A stretch of 64,000 bases of DNA from Raineyella fluvialis (GCF_009646095.1 NZ_CP045725.1:2852001-2916000); one strand, 5' to 3'. Counted from the stretch's first letter, positions 37,238 to 48,810 are shown. Numbers and translations: made by a program. The notes: generated from the letters alone by a model not told the origin.

Positions 37238-38115
37238 ACCCCGCCGAGGGCTCGAGCCCCCTGCGAGCGACGGTCCTGGCTCGACGGGGTGCCGATCGGC
37301 TCCGCGGCCGGGTGGCCTCCCCGGACGTCGATGCCAGACTGCTGCTCGCCCACGTCCTGGGACGTCGGCCCGGCGACCTCGTGCTGGTCGATCCTCCGGA
37401 TCCGGACGAGGTCGACCGTTACGAGCAACTCCTGTCCCGCCGGGCCGCCGGTGTACCGCTCCAGCACCTCACCGGCGAGGCGTGGTTCCGCGGCATCCGT
37501 GTGGCCGTCGGTCCCGGTGTGTTCGTGCCGCGACCCGAGACGGAATCGGTGGCTGGGGCGGCGATCGAGGCCGCTCGGGCGGTGGTTGCTGCCGGGCGTC
37601 GGCCCAGGGTCGTCGAGCTCTGCGCAGGTTCCGGGGCGATCAGCGCCGCGCTGGCGGACGAGGTGCCCGGCTGTGAGCTGGTGGCCGTGGAGATCGATCC
37701 GGTAGCGGCTGGATGGGCCCGGCAGAACCTGGCGGGCAGCGGCGTCGAGGTGCGGGAAGGTGACCTCGTGGATGCCCTCCCCGAGTGGGACGGCACGGTC
37801 GACGTCGTCGTGGTCAACCCGCCGTACGTCCCACTGCCCGCTCGCGCAACGCTCCCGCGCGAGGTCTCAGGCCACGATCCCGCCCTGGCCGTCTTCTCGG
37901 GTGAGGACGGTCTCGACGCCATCCGGGCCGTCGAACGGACCGCTCGCAGACTGCTGCGGGCGGGCGGTCTGCTGGTCTGCGAGCACGACGACACCCACGG
38001 CGAGTCCGCTCCGGCGATCTTCTCCGGCGCCGCCTGGCGCGACGTCGTGGATCATCCGGACTTGTCCGGGCGACCGCGGTACGTGTCGGCGACGCGGTCG
38101 TCAGTGGCAGGATGA
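37234..38115 (+). CDS. prmC: Release-factor glutamine methyltransferase PrmC (HemK)
   Basis: 293 residues. An N-terminal helical domain binds release factor ([40 protein letters not shown]), and a Rossmann methyltransferase has the SAM-binding [16 protein letters not shown] and catalytic NPPY ([14 protein letters not shown]). It N5-methylates the GGQ glutamine of RF1/RF2. Coupled by ATGA to prfA upstream and to sua5 downstream. Confidence 0.95.
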   Translation: MNPAEGSSPLRATVLARRGADRLRGRVASPDVDARLLLAHVLGRRPGDLVLVDPPDPDEVDRYEQLLSRRAAGVPLQHLTGEAWFRGIRVAVGPGVFVPRPETESVAGAAIEAARAVVAAGRRPRVVELCAGSGAISAALADEVPGCELVAVEIDPVAAGWARQNLAGSGVEVREGDLVDALPEWDGTVDVVVVNPPYVPLPARATLPREVSGHDPALAVFSGEDGLDAIRAVERTARRLLRAGGLLVCEHDDTHGESAPAIFSGAAWRDVVDHPDLSGRPRYVSATRSSVAG

Positions 38116-38984
38116 TGGGCGTGAGCGACATGTCGCAGGACAACAAGGACATCGGGGAGGCGGTCGTCCCGCCGGCCCCACAGCCGCGGATCGTCGACTG
38201 CACCCAGGGCGACCTGGAGCCGGCCCTGGCCACGGCCAAGGAGGTCATCTCCGAGGGCCGGGTGATGGTGATGCCGACGGACACGGTCTACGGCATCTGT
38301 GCCGACGCGTTCGACGCGTACGCCGTCCAGCGCCTGCTGACCGCCAAGCGCCGCGGCAGGGACATGCCGCCGCCGGTGCTGATCGGCGACGAGGGCGTCA
38401 TGGCGGCGTTGGCCGTCGACGTCCCGATCGGGGCGAACCGTCTCGTGGAGGCCTACTGGCCCGGGCCGCTGACGATCATCTGCAAGGCCCAGTCGAGCCT
38501 GCGGATGGATCTCGGGGACACCCACGGGACCATCGCCCTGCGCGTGCCCGACAACGACCTCGCTCGCGCCGTCCTGCGGCGCACCGGTCCGTTGGCCGTG
38601 AGCAGCGCCAATGTCTCCGGGCAGCCCGCGGCGACGACCGTCGCCGAGGCCGCCGACCAGCTCGGCCTCGACGTGTCGCTGTATCTCGACGGGGGACCGA
38701 CTCCCGGACCGGTGCCCTCGACCATCGTCGACTTCACTGCCCACCCGGAAGGGCGCGTGGTCCGCGAGGGCGTCATCACCCTGGAGCAGTTGCGCGAGAT
38801 CCTTCCCGGCCTGCTCGCACCCGTCGAGCCGTCCCAGAGTTCCGTTGAACCACCGGTCGCCGACTCGGGCACCGCCGAGCGGACCACCGCGGAGCCGGCG
38901 CAGGCCACCGCCGGGGATCCGTCAGACACCACCGGGACGTCGCCGGTCGGCGAGCCGGCGGCCGAGGACCGCCGGACCACCTAA
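38112..38984 (+). CDS. sua5: L-threonylcarbamoyladenylate synthase (Sua5/TsaC/YrdC family)
   Basis: 290 residues. The YrdC fold spans about residues 30-235: VISEGRVMVMPTDTVYGICA, LLTAKRRGRDMPPPVLIG, YWPGPLTIICKAQ, IALRVPDN and PLAVSSANVSGQPAATTVAE. It makes threonylcarbamoyl-AMP for the t6A37 tRNA modification. The last 50 residues are Ala/Thr/Pro-rich and probably disordered; the full Sua5 C-terminal domain is absent, so it is nearer TsaC in extent. ATG 38112 overlaps prmC by 4 bp. Confidence 0.93.
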   Translation: MMGVSDMSQDNKDIGEAVVPPAPQPRIVDCTQGDLEPALATAKEVISEGRVMVMPTDTVYGICADAFDAYAVQRLLTAKRRGRDMPPPVLIGDEGVMAALAVDVPIGANRLVEAYWPGPLTIICKAQSSLRMDLGDTHGTIALRVPDNDLARAVLRRTGPLAVSSANVSGQPAATTVAEAADQLGLDVSLYLDGGPTPGPVPSTIVDFTAHPEGRVVREGVITLEQLREILPGLLAPVEPSQSSVEPPVADSGTAERTTAEPAQATAGDPSDTTGTSPVGEPAAEDRRTT

Positions 38985-38986
38985 CA

Positions 38987-40120
38987 ATGCGCGAGTACGT
39001 CCTCGTCCTGCTGGTGGCCGCCGCGGTCACCTATCAGCTGAGCGGCTGGGCACGGCGCACGGCGATCCGCTTCGGAGCCGTGGCGAAGGTCCGCGCCCGT
39101 GACGTCCATATCGTCCCGACCCCCTACTTCGGGGGTGTCGCGATGCTGGTCGGCGTGGCGGTCGCCTTCCTGCTCTCGATGAACCTGCCGTTCCTGGGGC
39201 GCCACGAGATCGTCCGGCACGATGCCGCCTGGATTCTTGTCGCGGTCGCCGTGCTGTGCGCCGTCGGTGTCCTGGACGACCTGCTGGACATCAGTGCCAT
39301 CACCAAGTTCGCCGGTCAGGTGTTGGCCGCGGGCATCGTCGTCCAGGCCGGCGTGCGGATGCTGTGGATCCCGCTGCCCAACCGGATCATCTCGTTGAGC
39401 ACGGCGAGTTCCATCGTGCTGACGGTCTTCTTCGTCGTGATCTGCACCAACGCAGTGAACTTCGTCGACGGGCTGGACGGCTTGGCGGCGGGAGTCGTCG
39501 GGATCGGGGCGGCGGCGTTCTTCACCTACTCCTACATCCTTGCCGTGGAACAGGACCTGGTCCGCGCGACCACCGCGAGCGTGGTCTCGGTGGCGATCGT
39601 CGGGGTCTGCCTGGGCTTCCTTCCTCACAACGTGCACCCCTCGAGGATGTTCATGGGTGACTCGGGCTCGATGTTGCTCGGGTTCCTGCTGGCCATTTCG
39701 ACAGTGAGTCTCACCGGGCAGTTCGACTCATCCAAGCTCGAGGCCGGCGGCGGGGACCTGCTCCCGGCCTACCTACCGCTGGTGCTGCCCATCGCGATCC
39801 TCGGGCTGCCGCTGCTCGACCTGGTCCTCGCCTGGATCCGGCGCGCGAACCAGGGGAACTGGTGGTTCGTGGCCGACAAGGGCCACCTGCACCACCAGTT
39901 GCTGCGGCGGGGCTATTCCCATCGCGGCGCCGTCACCGTGATGTACCTGTGGACCGCTCTGCTCTCCTTCGGAGTGATGACGATCGGCCTCACCCGGAGC
40001 ACCTGGGTGATCGCGGCATGGATCGCGGCAGCCGTCGCTGTGGTCGTGATCACACTGGGGCCCGGACCCCGGATCTTCCGTGCCGCCTCTCGGCGTCGTG
40101 CGGCACATGAGCAGCAGTGA
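38987..40120 (+). CDS. WecA/MraY-family polyprenyl-phosphate GlcNAc-1-phosphate transferase
   Basis: 377 residues with about eleven membrane helices. Catalytic motifs: VGVLDDLLDISAITKFAGQ (DDxxD), NAVNFVDGLDGLAAGV, MFMGDSGSMLLGFLLA and the cytoplasmic His motif DKGHLHHQLLRRG. It links GlcNAc-1-phosphate to decaprenyl phosphate, starting envelope-glycan (arabinogalactan linker or teichoic-type polymer) synthesis; the exact polymer is uncertain. Starts 2 nt after sua5. Directly precedes the ATP synthase genes, as in Mycobacterium (rfe). Confidence 0.93.
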   Translation: MREYVLVLLVAAAVTYQLSGWARRTAIRFGAVAKVRARDVHIVPTPYFGGVAMLVGVAVAFLLSMNLPFLGRHEIVRHDAAWILVAVAVLCAVGVLDDLLDISAITKFAGQVLAAGIVVQAGVRMLWIPLPNRIISLSTASSIVLTVFFVVICTNAVNFVDGLDGLAAGVVGIGAAAFFTYSYILAVEQDLVRATTASVVSVAIVGVCLGFLPHNVHPSRMFMGDSGSMLLGFLLAISTVSLTGQFDSSKLEAGGGDLLPAYLPLVLPIAILGLPLLDLVLAWIRRANQGNWWFVADKGHLHHQLLRRGYSHRGAVTVMYLWTALLSFGVMTIGLTRSTWVIAAWIAAAVAVVVITLGPGPRIFRAASRRRAAHEQQ

Positions 40121-40201
40121 TCGACACCTTGTGCTACGTTTCACAAGCGGATGCCGGACGGTTCCGCAACGGGCCTCCAAGGGAGTGGGAAGCACCGCAG
40201 G

Positions 40202-40717
40202 ATGAGTACGGTGATGGATGAGCATGTCGGGGACGGAGCTGCGTCCCCCGTCGAGCCGCCATCCGGTCGTCCCCACCCCGGTGCCTCGACCCTCCTGGCC
40301 CGCCGGTTGCTCGTCGTCGGCATGGTCGGTGGTCACGTCGGGCTGCTCGGATCGACGATCGTCTTCGGAGCCCTGCGCGGGGGAGTGGGTGCCGCCTCCG
40401 CCGCCGTCGGCGCGGTGATCGCCATCCTCTTCTTCAGCCTGGGCCAGTCTGTCGTTCTCCGATACGCCGAGCGTGAGGGAGCCGCGCTCCTGGTCGCTGC
40501 CCTGGCCTCGTACGGGATCCGTGTGTCCGGGCTGGCCGGCGCCGTCGCCCTGTACGAGAAGTCCGGGCTCGCGCTGCTCGACCGCACCGCCACCGCGCTG
40601 GGCATCATCGCCACTGTTCTGCTCTGGACAACGGCTGAGGTGGTCACCTTCGCGCGGATGCGAATCCCCGTGTATGACCTCGGTTACACCGACGGCCGTC
40701 CGAGCAGCGGGGAGTGA
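40202..40717 (+). CDS. AtpI-like membrane protein at head of the ATP synthase operon
   Basis: 171 residues from ATG 40202 with four hydrophobic segments (LLVVGMVGGHVGLLGSTIVF, AASAAVGAVIAILFFSLGQ, ALLVAALASYGIRVSGLAGA, LGIIATVLLWTTAEVVTFA). The helix pattern and location fit the AtpI (ATP synthase I) group, which helps c-ring assembly. ATG 40214 is an alternative start. Assignment rests on position and topology more than strong motifs. Confidence 0.75.
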   Translation: MSTVMDEHVGDGAASPVEPPSGRPHPGASTLLARRLLVVGMVGGHVGLLGSTIVFGALRGGVGAASAAVGAVIAILFFSLGQSVVLRYAEREGAALLVAALASYGIRVSGLAGAVALYEKSGLALLDRTATALGIIATVLLWTTAEVVTFARMRIPVYDLGYTDGRPSSGE

Positions 40718-40726
40718 CTCTACGAC

Positions 40727-41041
40727 ATGGCAACTGATAGTGTCCGAGACGCGCTGAAGGACGAGGAGGTCGACAACGTGGATACCCGGCGCCACAAGCC
40801 CGGCAAGCCCGAATCCTCGTTGGTACCTCCCGGTGAACCCGCCGGGATGGAGACGGGAATGCGTATCCTGTCCTACCTCGCCTCGGGCCTCATTCTCTAC
40901 GGCGGTCTCGGCTGGCTCGGCGACAAGTTCCTGGGCACTGAGTTCCTGCTGCCCCTCGGACTCATCATCGGTCTGGGGCTGGCCATGTTCGTGATCATCA
41001 AACGGTACAACCACGATCCCGGCGACAAGCCGAAGAAGTAG
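40727..41041 (+). CDS. AtpZ/AtpI-family small membrane protein
   Basis: 104 residues: a charged N-terminal 45-residue region, then helices ILSYLASGLILYGGLGWLGD and FLLPLGLIIGLGLAMFVIIK with a Lys-rich tail. The pattern GLGWLGDKFLGTEFLLPLG is the AtpZ signature (compare GxxLDxxxGTxP). Accessory to the ATP synthase, probably in assembly or ion supply. ATG 40727 lies 9 bases after the preceding stop. Its first half is not conserved in the family. Confidence 0.8.
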   Translation: MATDSVRDALKDEEVDNVDTRRHKPGKPESSLVPPGEPAGMETGMRILSYLASGLILYGGLGWLGDKFLGTEFLLPLGLIIGLGLAMFVIIKRYNHDPGDKPKK

Positions 41042-41086
41042 TCCGGAAGAGACCATGACGTACGACATCGAAGTTGAGGAGGAACG

Positions 41087-41944
41087 GTGGGTCCGTTGAC
41101 ACTGCCGGCTCTGGTGGGAGCGCTTGTCCCGCTGGAAGGCGGAGCATTTGAAACCCCGGGCGTGAAGGATTTCCGGTTCTTCTGTGAGGGCAGCCCCCAG
41201 GTCGCCAGCGGGGAAGCGGTCGCTGGTTGCACCTTCGGCGTCGACTGGATGAACAAGCCGTTCTGGCAGGCGATCATCGGCGCCGGGCTGGTCATCGTGC
41301 TGTGGTACCTCGCGTCCCGCAATCTGAAGAAGGTCCCCACCAAGGGGCAGTTCTTCTGGGAGTACGTCTACGACTTCATCCGCAACGGTGTCGGCCGCGA
41401 CATCCTCGGCCCGGAGTACCGCCGCTACCTGCCCTACCTGCTGGGCCTGTTCAGCTTCCTCGTGGTGAACAACTGGTTCGGCGAGACCTTCGTGTTCATG
41501 CTGCCGACGTTCTCCAACATCGGGTACGCGTGGGCCCTGGCGATCATGTCCTGGTTCATCTACATCGGTGCCGGCATCAGCAAGCACGGCTTCGGCCACT
41601 ACATGAAGATGCAGCTCATCCCCGAGGGCGTCCCGGTGTACCTCTACCCGGTCATCGTCCCGCTGGAGTTCCTGTCGAACTTCATCACCCGGCCGCTCAC
41701 GCTCGGCTTGCGTCTCTTCGCCAACATGTTCGCCGGCCACCTGGTCGTGATGGTGTTCGTGATCGGCGGCGCCTACCTGCTGACCTTCCCGCACAACCCG
41801 TTCTACAACGTGTCGGGCGCCGTCTCCCTGTTGTTCAGCTTCGCGATCCTCTTCCTCGAGCTGTTCATCGGCTTCCTGCAGGCGTACATCTTCACGGTGC
41901 TGACGGCCCAGTACATCCATTCGTCCCTCGCCGAGGCGCACTGA
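41087..41944 (+). CDS. atpB: ATP synthase Fo subunit a
   Basis: 285 residues. The essential half-channel arginine lies in [20 protein letters not shown]; the last helices are [20 protein letters not shown] and [18 protein letters not shown], typical for subunit a. It forms the proton half-channels against the c-ring. GTG 41087 is supported by GAGGAGGAACG immediately upstream. The N-terminal external segment has two Cys ([20 protein letters not shown]) that could form a disulfide. Confidence 0.97.
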   Translation: MGPLTLPALVGALVPLEGGAFETPGVKDFRFFCEGSPQVASGEAVAGCTFGVDWMNKPFWQAIIGAGLVIVLWYLASRNLKKVPTKGQFFWEYVYDFIRNGVGRDILGPEYRRYLPYLLGLFSFLVVNNWFGETFVFMLPTFSNIGYAWALAIMSWFIYIGAGISKHGFGHYMKMQLIPEGVPVYLYPVIVPLEFLSNFITRPLTLGLRLFANMFAGHLVVMVFVIGGAYLLTFPHNPFYNVSGAVSLLFSFAILFLELFIGFLQAYIFTVLTAQYIHSSLAEAH

Positions 41945-42030
41945 CGCCTGGGCGGGCTCCCTCCCCACCACAGTTCTCTTCTCACTGCAACCAAAAATCC
42001 CTGAGAAGAACCATCCGAAAGGAACGAGTA

Positions 42031-42252
42031 ATGCCCCTTCTCGAAATCGCTGGCAGCATGAACATGCTCGGCTACGGCCTCGCCACCCTCGGCCCGGCCC
42101 TCGGCGTGGGCTGGATCTTCGCCTCCGTGATCAACGGCACCGCCCGCCAGCCCGAGGCCCGTGGCGCGATGATGAGCACCGCGTTCATCGGCTTCGCCGT
42201 GGTCGAGGCCCTCGCCATCATCGGCATCGCCCTGGCGTTCGTCCTTAAGTGA
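42031..42252 (+). CDS. atpE: ATP synthase Fo subunit c
   Basis: 73-residue helical hairpin. Helix 1 [20 protein letters not shown], polar loop ARQPEARG, helix 2 [20 protein letters not shown] with proton-carrying Glu59. No sodium-type ligands are apparent. AAAGGAACG precedes the ATG. The stop overlaps the atpF start (TGATG). Confidence 0.98.
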   Translation: MPLLEIAGSMNMLGYGLATLGPALGVGWIFASVINGTARQPEARGAMMSTAFIGFAVVEALAIIGIALAFVLK

Positions 42253-42797
42253 TGATTTCGATGGTGCCGCAGGAACTCAACCTCGGCCCCCTCCTGCCCA
42301 CCCACCCCGCGGAGATCATCGTCGGGTTCGTCCTGATGGTTCTGGTCTTCCTGGTGATGTGGAAGGCGGTGGTGCCGGCTTTCGAGAAGATGTACGAGGA
42401 GCGTCGCGCCGCCATCCAGGGTGGCATGGACAAGGCCGAGAAGGCCCAGGAACAGGCGCAGGCGGCGCTGGCCGAGTACAAGGCCCAGCTCGCCGAGGCC
42501 CGTACCGAGGCGGCCCGCATCCGCGAGGACGCCAAGAACCAGGGCGCGCAGATCATCGCCGAGATGCGTGAGCAGGCCAACGCCGAGGGCGAGCGGATCA
42601 TCGCGACGACCAAGGCGCAGATGGAGGCCGAGCGCAAGCAGGCCATGGGTGAGCTCCGTAACGAGGTGGGTGGACTCGCCACCACCCTCGCCGGTCGGAT
42701 CGTCGGGGAGTCCCTCGACGACGATGAGCGGGCCCGGCGTACGGTCGAGCGCTTCCTGGCTGATCTGGAGTCGCAGACGGAGACGGAGAAGGCATGA
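42252..42797 (+). CDS. atpF: ATP synthase Fo subunit b
   Basis: 181 residues: a single N-terminal membrane helix (IIVGFVLMVLVFLVMWKAVV, residues 20-39), then a long charged coiled coil (EEAQ/AEAR-type repeats, residues 45-180) forming the peripheral stalk. ATG 42252 overlaps atpE by 1 base; GTG 42249 is one codon earlier. Overlaps atpH by 4 bp. Confidence 0.97.
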   Translation: MISMVPQELNLGPLLPTHPAEIIVGFVLMVLVFLVMWKAVVPAFEKMYEERRAAIQGGMDKAEKAQEQAQAALAEYKAQLAEARTEAARIREDAKNQGAQIIAEMREQANAEGERIIATTKAQMEAERKQAMGELRNEVGGLATTLAGRIVGESLDDDERARRTVERFLADLESQTETEKA

Positions 42798-43597
42798 GCC
42801 CCCAGACGGATCGCAACGAGCCCCGGCTGAACAGCCTGGACCAGGCCCTGGATGCGCAGAACGTGCACCCGGGCCTGGCCGAGGAGTTGTTCTCGATCGC
42901 CGACCTGTTCGGTTCGGACCCCGCCCTGCGGCGTGCGGTCACCGATCCCGGAGCACCGGTGGAGGCTCGTCAGCAGCTCGTCGGCCGGTTGCTCGACGGC
43001 AAGGTCTCGCCCGAGGCCGTCGCCGTCCTGCGAGCGGCCGCCGGTCTGCGCTGGCGCACGGCGGGGACGTTCGTGTCCGCCGTCGAGCGCCAGGCGATCC
43101 GGTCTGCTCTCGCCCAGGCACAGGTCGCGGGTCAACTGGACCAGGTGGAAGAGGAACTCTTCCGTCTGAATCGGACCGTGGCCGGGTCGGCGGAGCTGCG
43201 CGATGCGCTCTCCGACGGCCGGCGCCCGCTCAGCGACCGACAGGTCGTGGTCGCCCGACTGCTCGACGGTAAGGCGGCGCCGGCGACGGCGGTCCTCGCT
43301 CGTCGTGCGGTGGTCGCCCGGGAGCGCACCTTCGCCAACACCATGGACGGCTACCTCGCCCTGGCGGCGGCCCAGCGCAGCCGTGCCGTCGCCACTGTGC
43401 GGGTCGCGCGGCCGTTGACGGCCGAGCAGACGGCTCGCCTCCAGAACGCCCTGAACAAGCAGCTGGGTCGCGGGGTCAGCATGCACGTCGTCGAGGACCG
43501 CTCGGTCCTCGGGGGCGTCCGTGTCGAGGTCGGCGACGAAGTGATCGACGGGACTGTGGCGTCCCGGCTGGACGAGGCCCGCAAGCTGTTCTCCTGA
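42794..43597 (+). CDS. atpH: ATP synthase F1 subunit delta
   Basis: 267 residues, the usual actinobacterial length. N-terminal six-helix domain, and the C-terminal OSCP signature LNKQLGRGVSMHVVEDRSVL followed by GGVRVEVGDEVIDGTVASRL. It connects the peripheral stalk to F1. ATGA overlap with atpF. An 81-bp gap then separates it from atpA. Confidence 0.96.
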   Translation: MSPQTDRNEPRLNSLDQALDAQNVHPGLAEELFSIADLFGSDPALRRAVTDPGAPVEARQQLVGRLLDGKVSPEAVAVLRAAAGLRWRTAGTFVSAVERQAIRSALAQAQVAGQLDQVEEELFRLNRTVAGSAELRDALSDGRRPLSDRQVVVARLLDGKAAPATAVLARRAVVARERTFANTMDGYLALAAAQRSRAVATVRVARPLTAEQTARLQNALNKQLGRGVSMHVVEDRSVLGGVRVEVGDEVIDGTVASRLDEARKLFS

Positions 43598-43678
43598 CGG
43601 CGCAGCCCGACCCGGTCGCCGGGTGACACCGGCCCTGAACTACGACACTCACAGACAACGAGAACAAGGACGCAGAAG

Positions 43679-45313
43679 ATGGCGGAACTTACTATTCGTC
43701 CGGAGGAGATCCGGAACGCACTGGACCAGTACGTCCAGCAATTCACTCCGGAGACCTCCTCTCGTGAAGAGGTGGGCACGGTTGTCACCTCGGGCGACGG
43801 CATCGCCCGGGTGGAGGGCCTTCCCTCCGCGATGGCCAACGAGCTGCTGCGCTTCGAGAACGGCACGCTCGGCATCGCCCAGAACCTCGAGGCGCGTGAG
43901 ATCGGCGTCGTGGTGCTCGGTTCGTCCGAGGGCATCGACGAGGGCCAGACCGTCCGTCGCACCGGCGACGTGCTGTCCGTCCCGGTCGGCGAGGGGTACC
44001 TCGGCCGCGTGATCGACGCGATGGGCAACCCGATCGACGGGCTCGGCGAGATCACCGGCATCGAGGGCCGTCGTGCCCTCGAGATCCAGGCCGCCGGCGT
44101 GATGGATCGCCAGGAGGTCCGCGAGCCCCTGCAGACCGGTATCAAGGCCATCGACTCGATGACCCCCATCGGGCGCGGCCAGCGCCAGCTGATCATCGGT
44201 GACCGTAAGACCGGCAAGACCGCCATTGCCATCGACACGATCATCAACCAGAAGTCCAACTGGGAATCGGGCGACCCCAAGAAGCAGGTCCGCTGCATCT
44301 ACGTCGCCATCGGCCAGAAGGGCTCGACCGTCGCCGAGGTGCGCGGCGTGCTGGAGCAGGCCGGCGCGCTGGAGTACACCACCATCGTCAACGCTCCGGC
44401 GTCCGACCCGGCCGGCTACAAGTACATCGCCGCGTACGCCGGTTCGGCCATCGGACAGCACTGGATGTACCAGGGCAAGCACGTCCTGATCGTGTTCGAC
44501 GACCTGACCAAGCAGGCCGAGGCCTACCGGGCCATGTCGCTGCTGCTGCGTCGTCCGCCGGGCCGCGAGGCCTACCCCGGTGACGTGTTCTTCCTCCACT
44601 CCCGCCTGCTGGAGCGCTGCGCCAAGCTCTCCGACGCGCTGGGTGGTGGCTCGATGACCGGCCTGCCGATCATCGAGACCAAGGCCAACGACGTGTCGGC
44701 CTACATCCCGACCAACGTGATCTCGATCACCGACGGCCAGATCTTCCTCCAGTCCGACTTGTTCAACGCGAACCAGCGCCCGGCCGTCGACGTCGGTATC
44801 TCGGTGTCCCGCGTGGGCGGCGCCGCCCAGACCAAGGCGATGAAGGGTGTCTCCGGCACCCTGAAGATCGACCTGGCCCAGTACCGCGACCAGCAGGCCT
44901 TCGCGATGTTTGCGTCCAGCCTGGACGAGGCCACCAAGCGTCAGCTGGAGCGTGGCGCTCGCCTCACCGAGCTGCTCCGCCAGAAGCAGTACTCGCCGTA
45001 CCCCATGGAACAGGAGGCCGTCTCCGTGTGGGCCGGCACCACCGGCAAGCTGGACGAGGTCCCGGTCGCCGATGTGCTCCGCTTCGAGAAGGAGTACCTC
45101 GAGTACCTCGGCCGCAACACCGAGCTGCTCACCACCATCCGCGACAGCGGCAAGCTCGAGGACGAGACCAAGTCCGGCCTCGAGAAGGCCCTGGACGCCT
45201 TCCGTCAGGAGTTCCGCACGAGCGAGGGCAAGCCTCTGGGCACCGAGCCCGAGCCTCGGAAGATCGGCGACGAGGACGTGGAGCACGAGCAGATCGTCGT
45301 GAAGAAGGCCTGA
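43679..45313 (+). CDS. atpA: ATP synthase F1 subunit alpha
   Basis: 544 residues. P-loop [15 protein letters not shown], the alpha-subunit arginine finger segment [20 protein letters not shown] and the DELSEED-position region are present. The C-terminal extension ([17 protein letters not shown]) is a feature of actinobacterial alpha subunits, where it suppresses ATP hydrolysis in mycobacteria; a similar role here is inference. Confidence 0.98.
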   Translation: MAELTIRPEEIRNALDQYVQQFTPETSSREEVGTVVTSGDGIARVEGLPSAMANELLRFENGTLGIAQNLEAREIGVVVLGSSEGIDEGQTVRRTGDVLSVPVGEGYLGRVIDAMGNPIDGLGEITGIEGRRALEIQAAGVMDRQEVREPLQTGIKAIDSMTPIGRGQRQLIIGDRKTGKTAIAIDTIINQKSNWESGDPKKQVRCIYVAIGQKGSTVAEVRGVLEQAGALEYTTIVNAPASDPAGYKYIAAYAGSAIGQHWMYQGKHVLIVFDDLTKQAEAYRAMSLLLRRPPGREAYPGDVFFLHSRLLERCAKLSDALGGGSMTGLPIIETKANDVSAYIPTNVISITDGQIFLQSDLFNANQRPAVDVGISVSRVGGAAQTKAMKGVSGTLKIDLAQYRDQQAFAMFASSLDEATKRQLERGARLTELLRQKQYSPYPMEQEAVSVWAGTTGKLDEVPVADVLRFEKEYLEYLGRNTELLTTIRDSGKLEDETKSGLEKALDAFRQEFRTSEGKPLGTEPEPRKIGDEDVEHEQIVVKKA

Positions 45314-45314
45314 C

Positions 45315-46268
45315 GTGGCTACCCTTCGCGAACTCCGTGATCGGACGAGGTCCGTCCAGACCACGAAGAAGATCACCCGGGCGATGGAGCTCATCGCCGC
45401 GGCGCGGATCCGCAAGGCCCAGCAGGCCGCCGAGGCCGCCGACCCGTACACCCGGGAGCTGACGCGCGCCCTGCAGGCCGTGGCCAGTCGCCCGGACATG
45501 GATCATCCGCTCCTCACCGAGCTGGAGCATCCGAAGCGGTCCGCTGTGCTGCTCGTGACCTCCGACCGTGGCCTTGCGGGCGGGTACTCGACCAGCGTCC
45601 TGAAGGCGGGGGAGTCCGTACGGCACTACCTCACCGTCAAGCACCATCGGGAGATGGAGGTCTACATCACCGGTAAGAAGGGTGTGGGCTTCTACGAGTT
45701 CCGGGGCCGGGACATCAAGCAGTCCTGGGAGGGATTCTCCGATTCCCCCTCCTACCGGGACGCCGACGAGATCTCCCAGAGGCTGTTGGAGGCCTTCCTG
45801 ACGCCGACCGAGGAGGGGGGCGTGGACGAGATCTTCCTCGTCTTCACCCGCTTCGTGTCGCGGGTGAAGCAGGTCCCGCAGATCATCCGGCTGCTGCCGC
45901 TGGAGGTCGTCTCCGAGGAGGAGGCCGCCGAGCGCGCGGAGAGCGGGGCGCTGATGAGCGAGCTGCATCACGCGCCGGTCTTCCAGGAGGATCGGGTCGA
46001 GAACCCGTTCGACTTCGAGCCCAGCCCGGAGGAGGTCCTCGACACCCTGCTGCCGCTCTACATCGGCAACCGCGTGTACTTCGCGCTGATGCAGGCCGCG
46101 GCGTCCGAGCTGGCCGCCCGTCAGGCCGCCATGAAGTCGGCGACCGACAACGCCAACGAACTGATCCGAAACCTGACGCGAGAGGCCAACCAGGCACGTC
46201 AGGCAGCGATCACCCAGGAAATTACCGAGATCGTGGGTGGCGCCGCCGCGCTGTCCGAGAGCGCGTGA
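45315..46268 (+). CDS. atpG: ATP synthase F1 subunit gamma
   Basis: 317 residues. Conserved N-terminal helix MATLRELRDRTRSVQTTKKI and TRAMELIAAARIRKAQQ; C-terminal helix MKSATDNANELIRNLTREAN and NQARQAAITQEITEIVGGA. The central rotor shaft. GTG start 1 nt after the atpA stop. A charged loop around residues 160-235 is longer than in E. coli. Confidence 0.97.
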   Translation: MATLRELRDRTRSVQTTKKITRAMELIAAARIRKAQQAAEAADPYTRELTRALQAVASRPDMDHPLLTELEHPKRSAVLLVTSDRGLAGGYSTSVLKAGESVRHYLTVKHHREMEVYITGKKGVGFYEFRGRDIKQSWEGFSDSPSYRDADEISQRLLEAFLTPTEEGGVDEIFLVFTRFVSRVKQVPQIIRLLPLEVVSEEEAAERAESGALMSELHHAPVFQEDRVENPFDFEPSPEEVLDTLLPLYIGNRVYFALMQAAASELAARQAAMKSATDNANELIRNLTREANQARQAAITQEITEIVGGAAALSESA

Positions 46269-46278
46269 GAGCGAGTGA

Positions 46279-47739
<1,461 letters not shown>

Positions 47740-47742
47740 GCC

Positions 47743-48174
47743 ATGGCCACGAGCACCCTCCACGTCGAGGTTGTCTCGGCCGAGCGCAGCATCTGGTCGG
47801 GTGAAGCGGTGAACATCATCGCTCGCACCGTCGAGGGCGACATCGGTATCCTCCCGGGTCACTCCCCGTTGGTCGCGCTGCTGCAGCCGTCCGCGGTGGA
47901 GATCTTCACCCTGGAGGGCAATCGTGAGGTCGTGGCCGTGGACGGCGGATTCATCTCCGTCGCCCAGGGCCGGGTCTCCGTGCTGAGCGCCTTCGCGAGG
48001 CTCGGTCACGAGATCGACCAGCACGAGGCCGAGCAGGAGTACGTCGCGGCCCGCGAACGCCTCGAACACGAGGCGGACGACGAGGAGACCCGCCAGCACT
48101 TCAACCGCGCCCGCGCCCAGGTGCGCGCCGCCGAGAAGTACACCGGGCAGGCGAGCCCCGAGCTCGCAGTCTGA
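47743..48174 (+). CDS. atpC: ATP synthase F1 subunit epsilon
   Basis: 143 residues: beta-sandwich with VEGDIGILPGHSPLVALLQP (family signature), followed by a two-helix C-terminal domain (IDQHEAEQEYVAARERLEHE, RQHFNRARAQVRAAEK). Part of the rotor and an inhibitor of hydrolysis in many bacteria. Last gene of the operon, followed by a strong terminator. Confidence 0.96.
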   Translation: MATSTLHVEVVSAERSIWSGEAVNIIARTVEGDIGILPGHSPLVALLQPSAVEIFTLEGNREVVAVDGGFISVAQGRVSVLSAFARLGHEIDQHEAEQEYVAARERLEHEADDEETRQHFNRARAQVRAAEKYTGQASPELAV

Positions 48175-48210
48175 CGGATCGAGCTGCGGCGAGCCGGCCG
48201 TCACCGCTCA

Positions 48211-48244
48211 GAGGGCGGGACCACCTTCGGGTGGTCCCGCCCTC
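48211..48244 (+). terminator. Terminator of the ATP synthase operon
   Basis: A perfect 15-bp GC-rich stem (GAGGGCGGGACCACC / GGTGGTCCCGCCCTC) closed by a TTCG tetraloop, 37 bases after the atpC stop. Confidence 0.88.
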
Positions 48245-48305
48245 GGGCGTTCGCGGCCGTGTGCTGGGGACCAGATCGGCGGTTCTGCAGAGGGGCGCCC
48301 ATCAG

Positions 48306-48311
48306 TAGAAT
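48306..48311 (+). promoter_or_regulatory. -10 box, leaderless DUF2550 gene
   Basis: TAGAAT followed by exactly 6 nt (GTGGCC) and ATG 48318. Confidence 0.55.
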
Positions 48312-48317
48312 GTGGCC

Positions 48318-48803
48318 ATGTATCTGGCCGTCCTCAAGTTCTGCATCGTGGCACTTGTCGTTCTGGCCATCCCTGTCATCCTGATCGTGGCGCGTCGGAT
48401 CTGGCTGGTACGAACAGTAGGAGCCTTCGACTGCAGCATGATCATGGAATCCGCGACTCCGGGCACCCGATGGGTGCCCGGAGTCGGTCGTTTCAAGGGG
48501 GAGGAGCTGTGGTGGTACCCGGATTTCGGGTGGTCGTTCTCCCCGCGTCTGCGCTTCCCCCGCGATCGCACGATCGCGCTGCCCAGCCGTGACCTGACCG
48601 GGACCGAGATCGCCCCCGAGTTCGCCGACTACCGGGTCGTGCCCCTCAGCCGCAAGATCGGCGGCGGGACAGCGGTATGGGACCTGGCGATGGCCCCGCC
48701 CGCCGTCACCGCCGTGCTGAGTTGGCTGGAGGCGGCGCCGCCCGGGATGGGCCATCACCGCCCGCAGATGCCCCCACCCCCGGAGCGACGGCAGCGCCCC
48801 TGA
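48318..48803 (+). CDS. DUF2550 domain membrane protein
   Basis: 161 residues: one N-terminal helix (FCIVALVVLAIPVILIVARR), then a soluble domain with FDCSMIMESATPGTRWVPGV, YPDFGWSFSPRLRFPRD and a Pro/Arg-rich tail. Same place after atpC as Mycobacterium Rv1312 (DUF2550). Function unknown. The start is fixed by the -10 box 6 nt upstream; GTG 48312 is two codons earlier. Convergent with the adenosyltransferase gene, 7 bp gap. Confidence 0.88.
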   Translation: MYLAVLKFCIVALVVLAIPVILIVARRIWLVRTVGAFDCSMIMESATPGTRWVPGVGRFKGEELWWYPDFGWSFSPRLRFPRDRTIALPSRDLTGTEIAPEFADYRVVPLSRKIGGGTAVWDLAMAPPAVTAVLSWLEAAPPGMGHHRPQMPPPPERRQRP

Positions 48804-48810
48804 CGGGGCC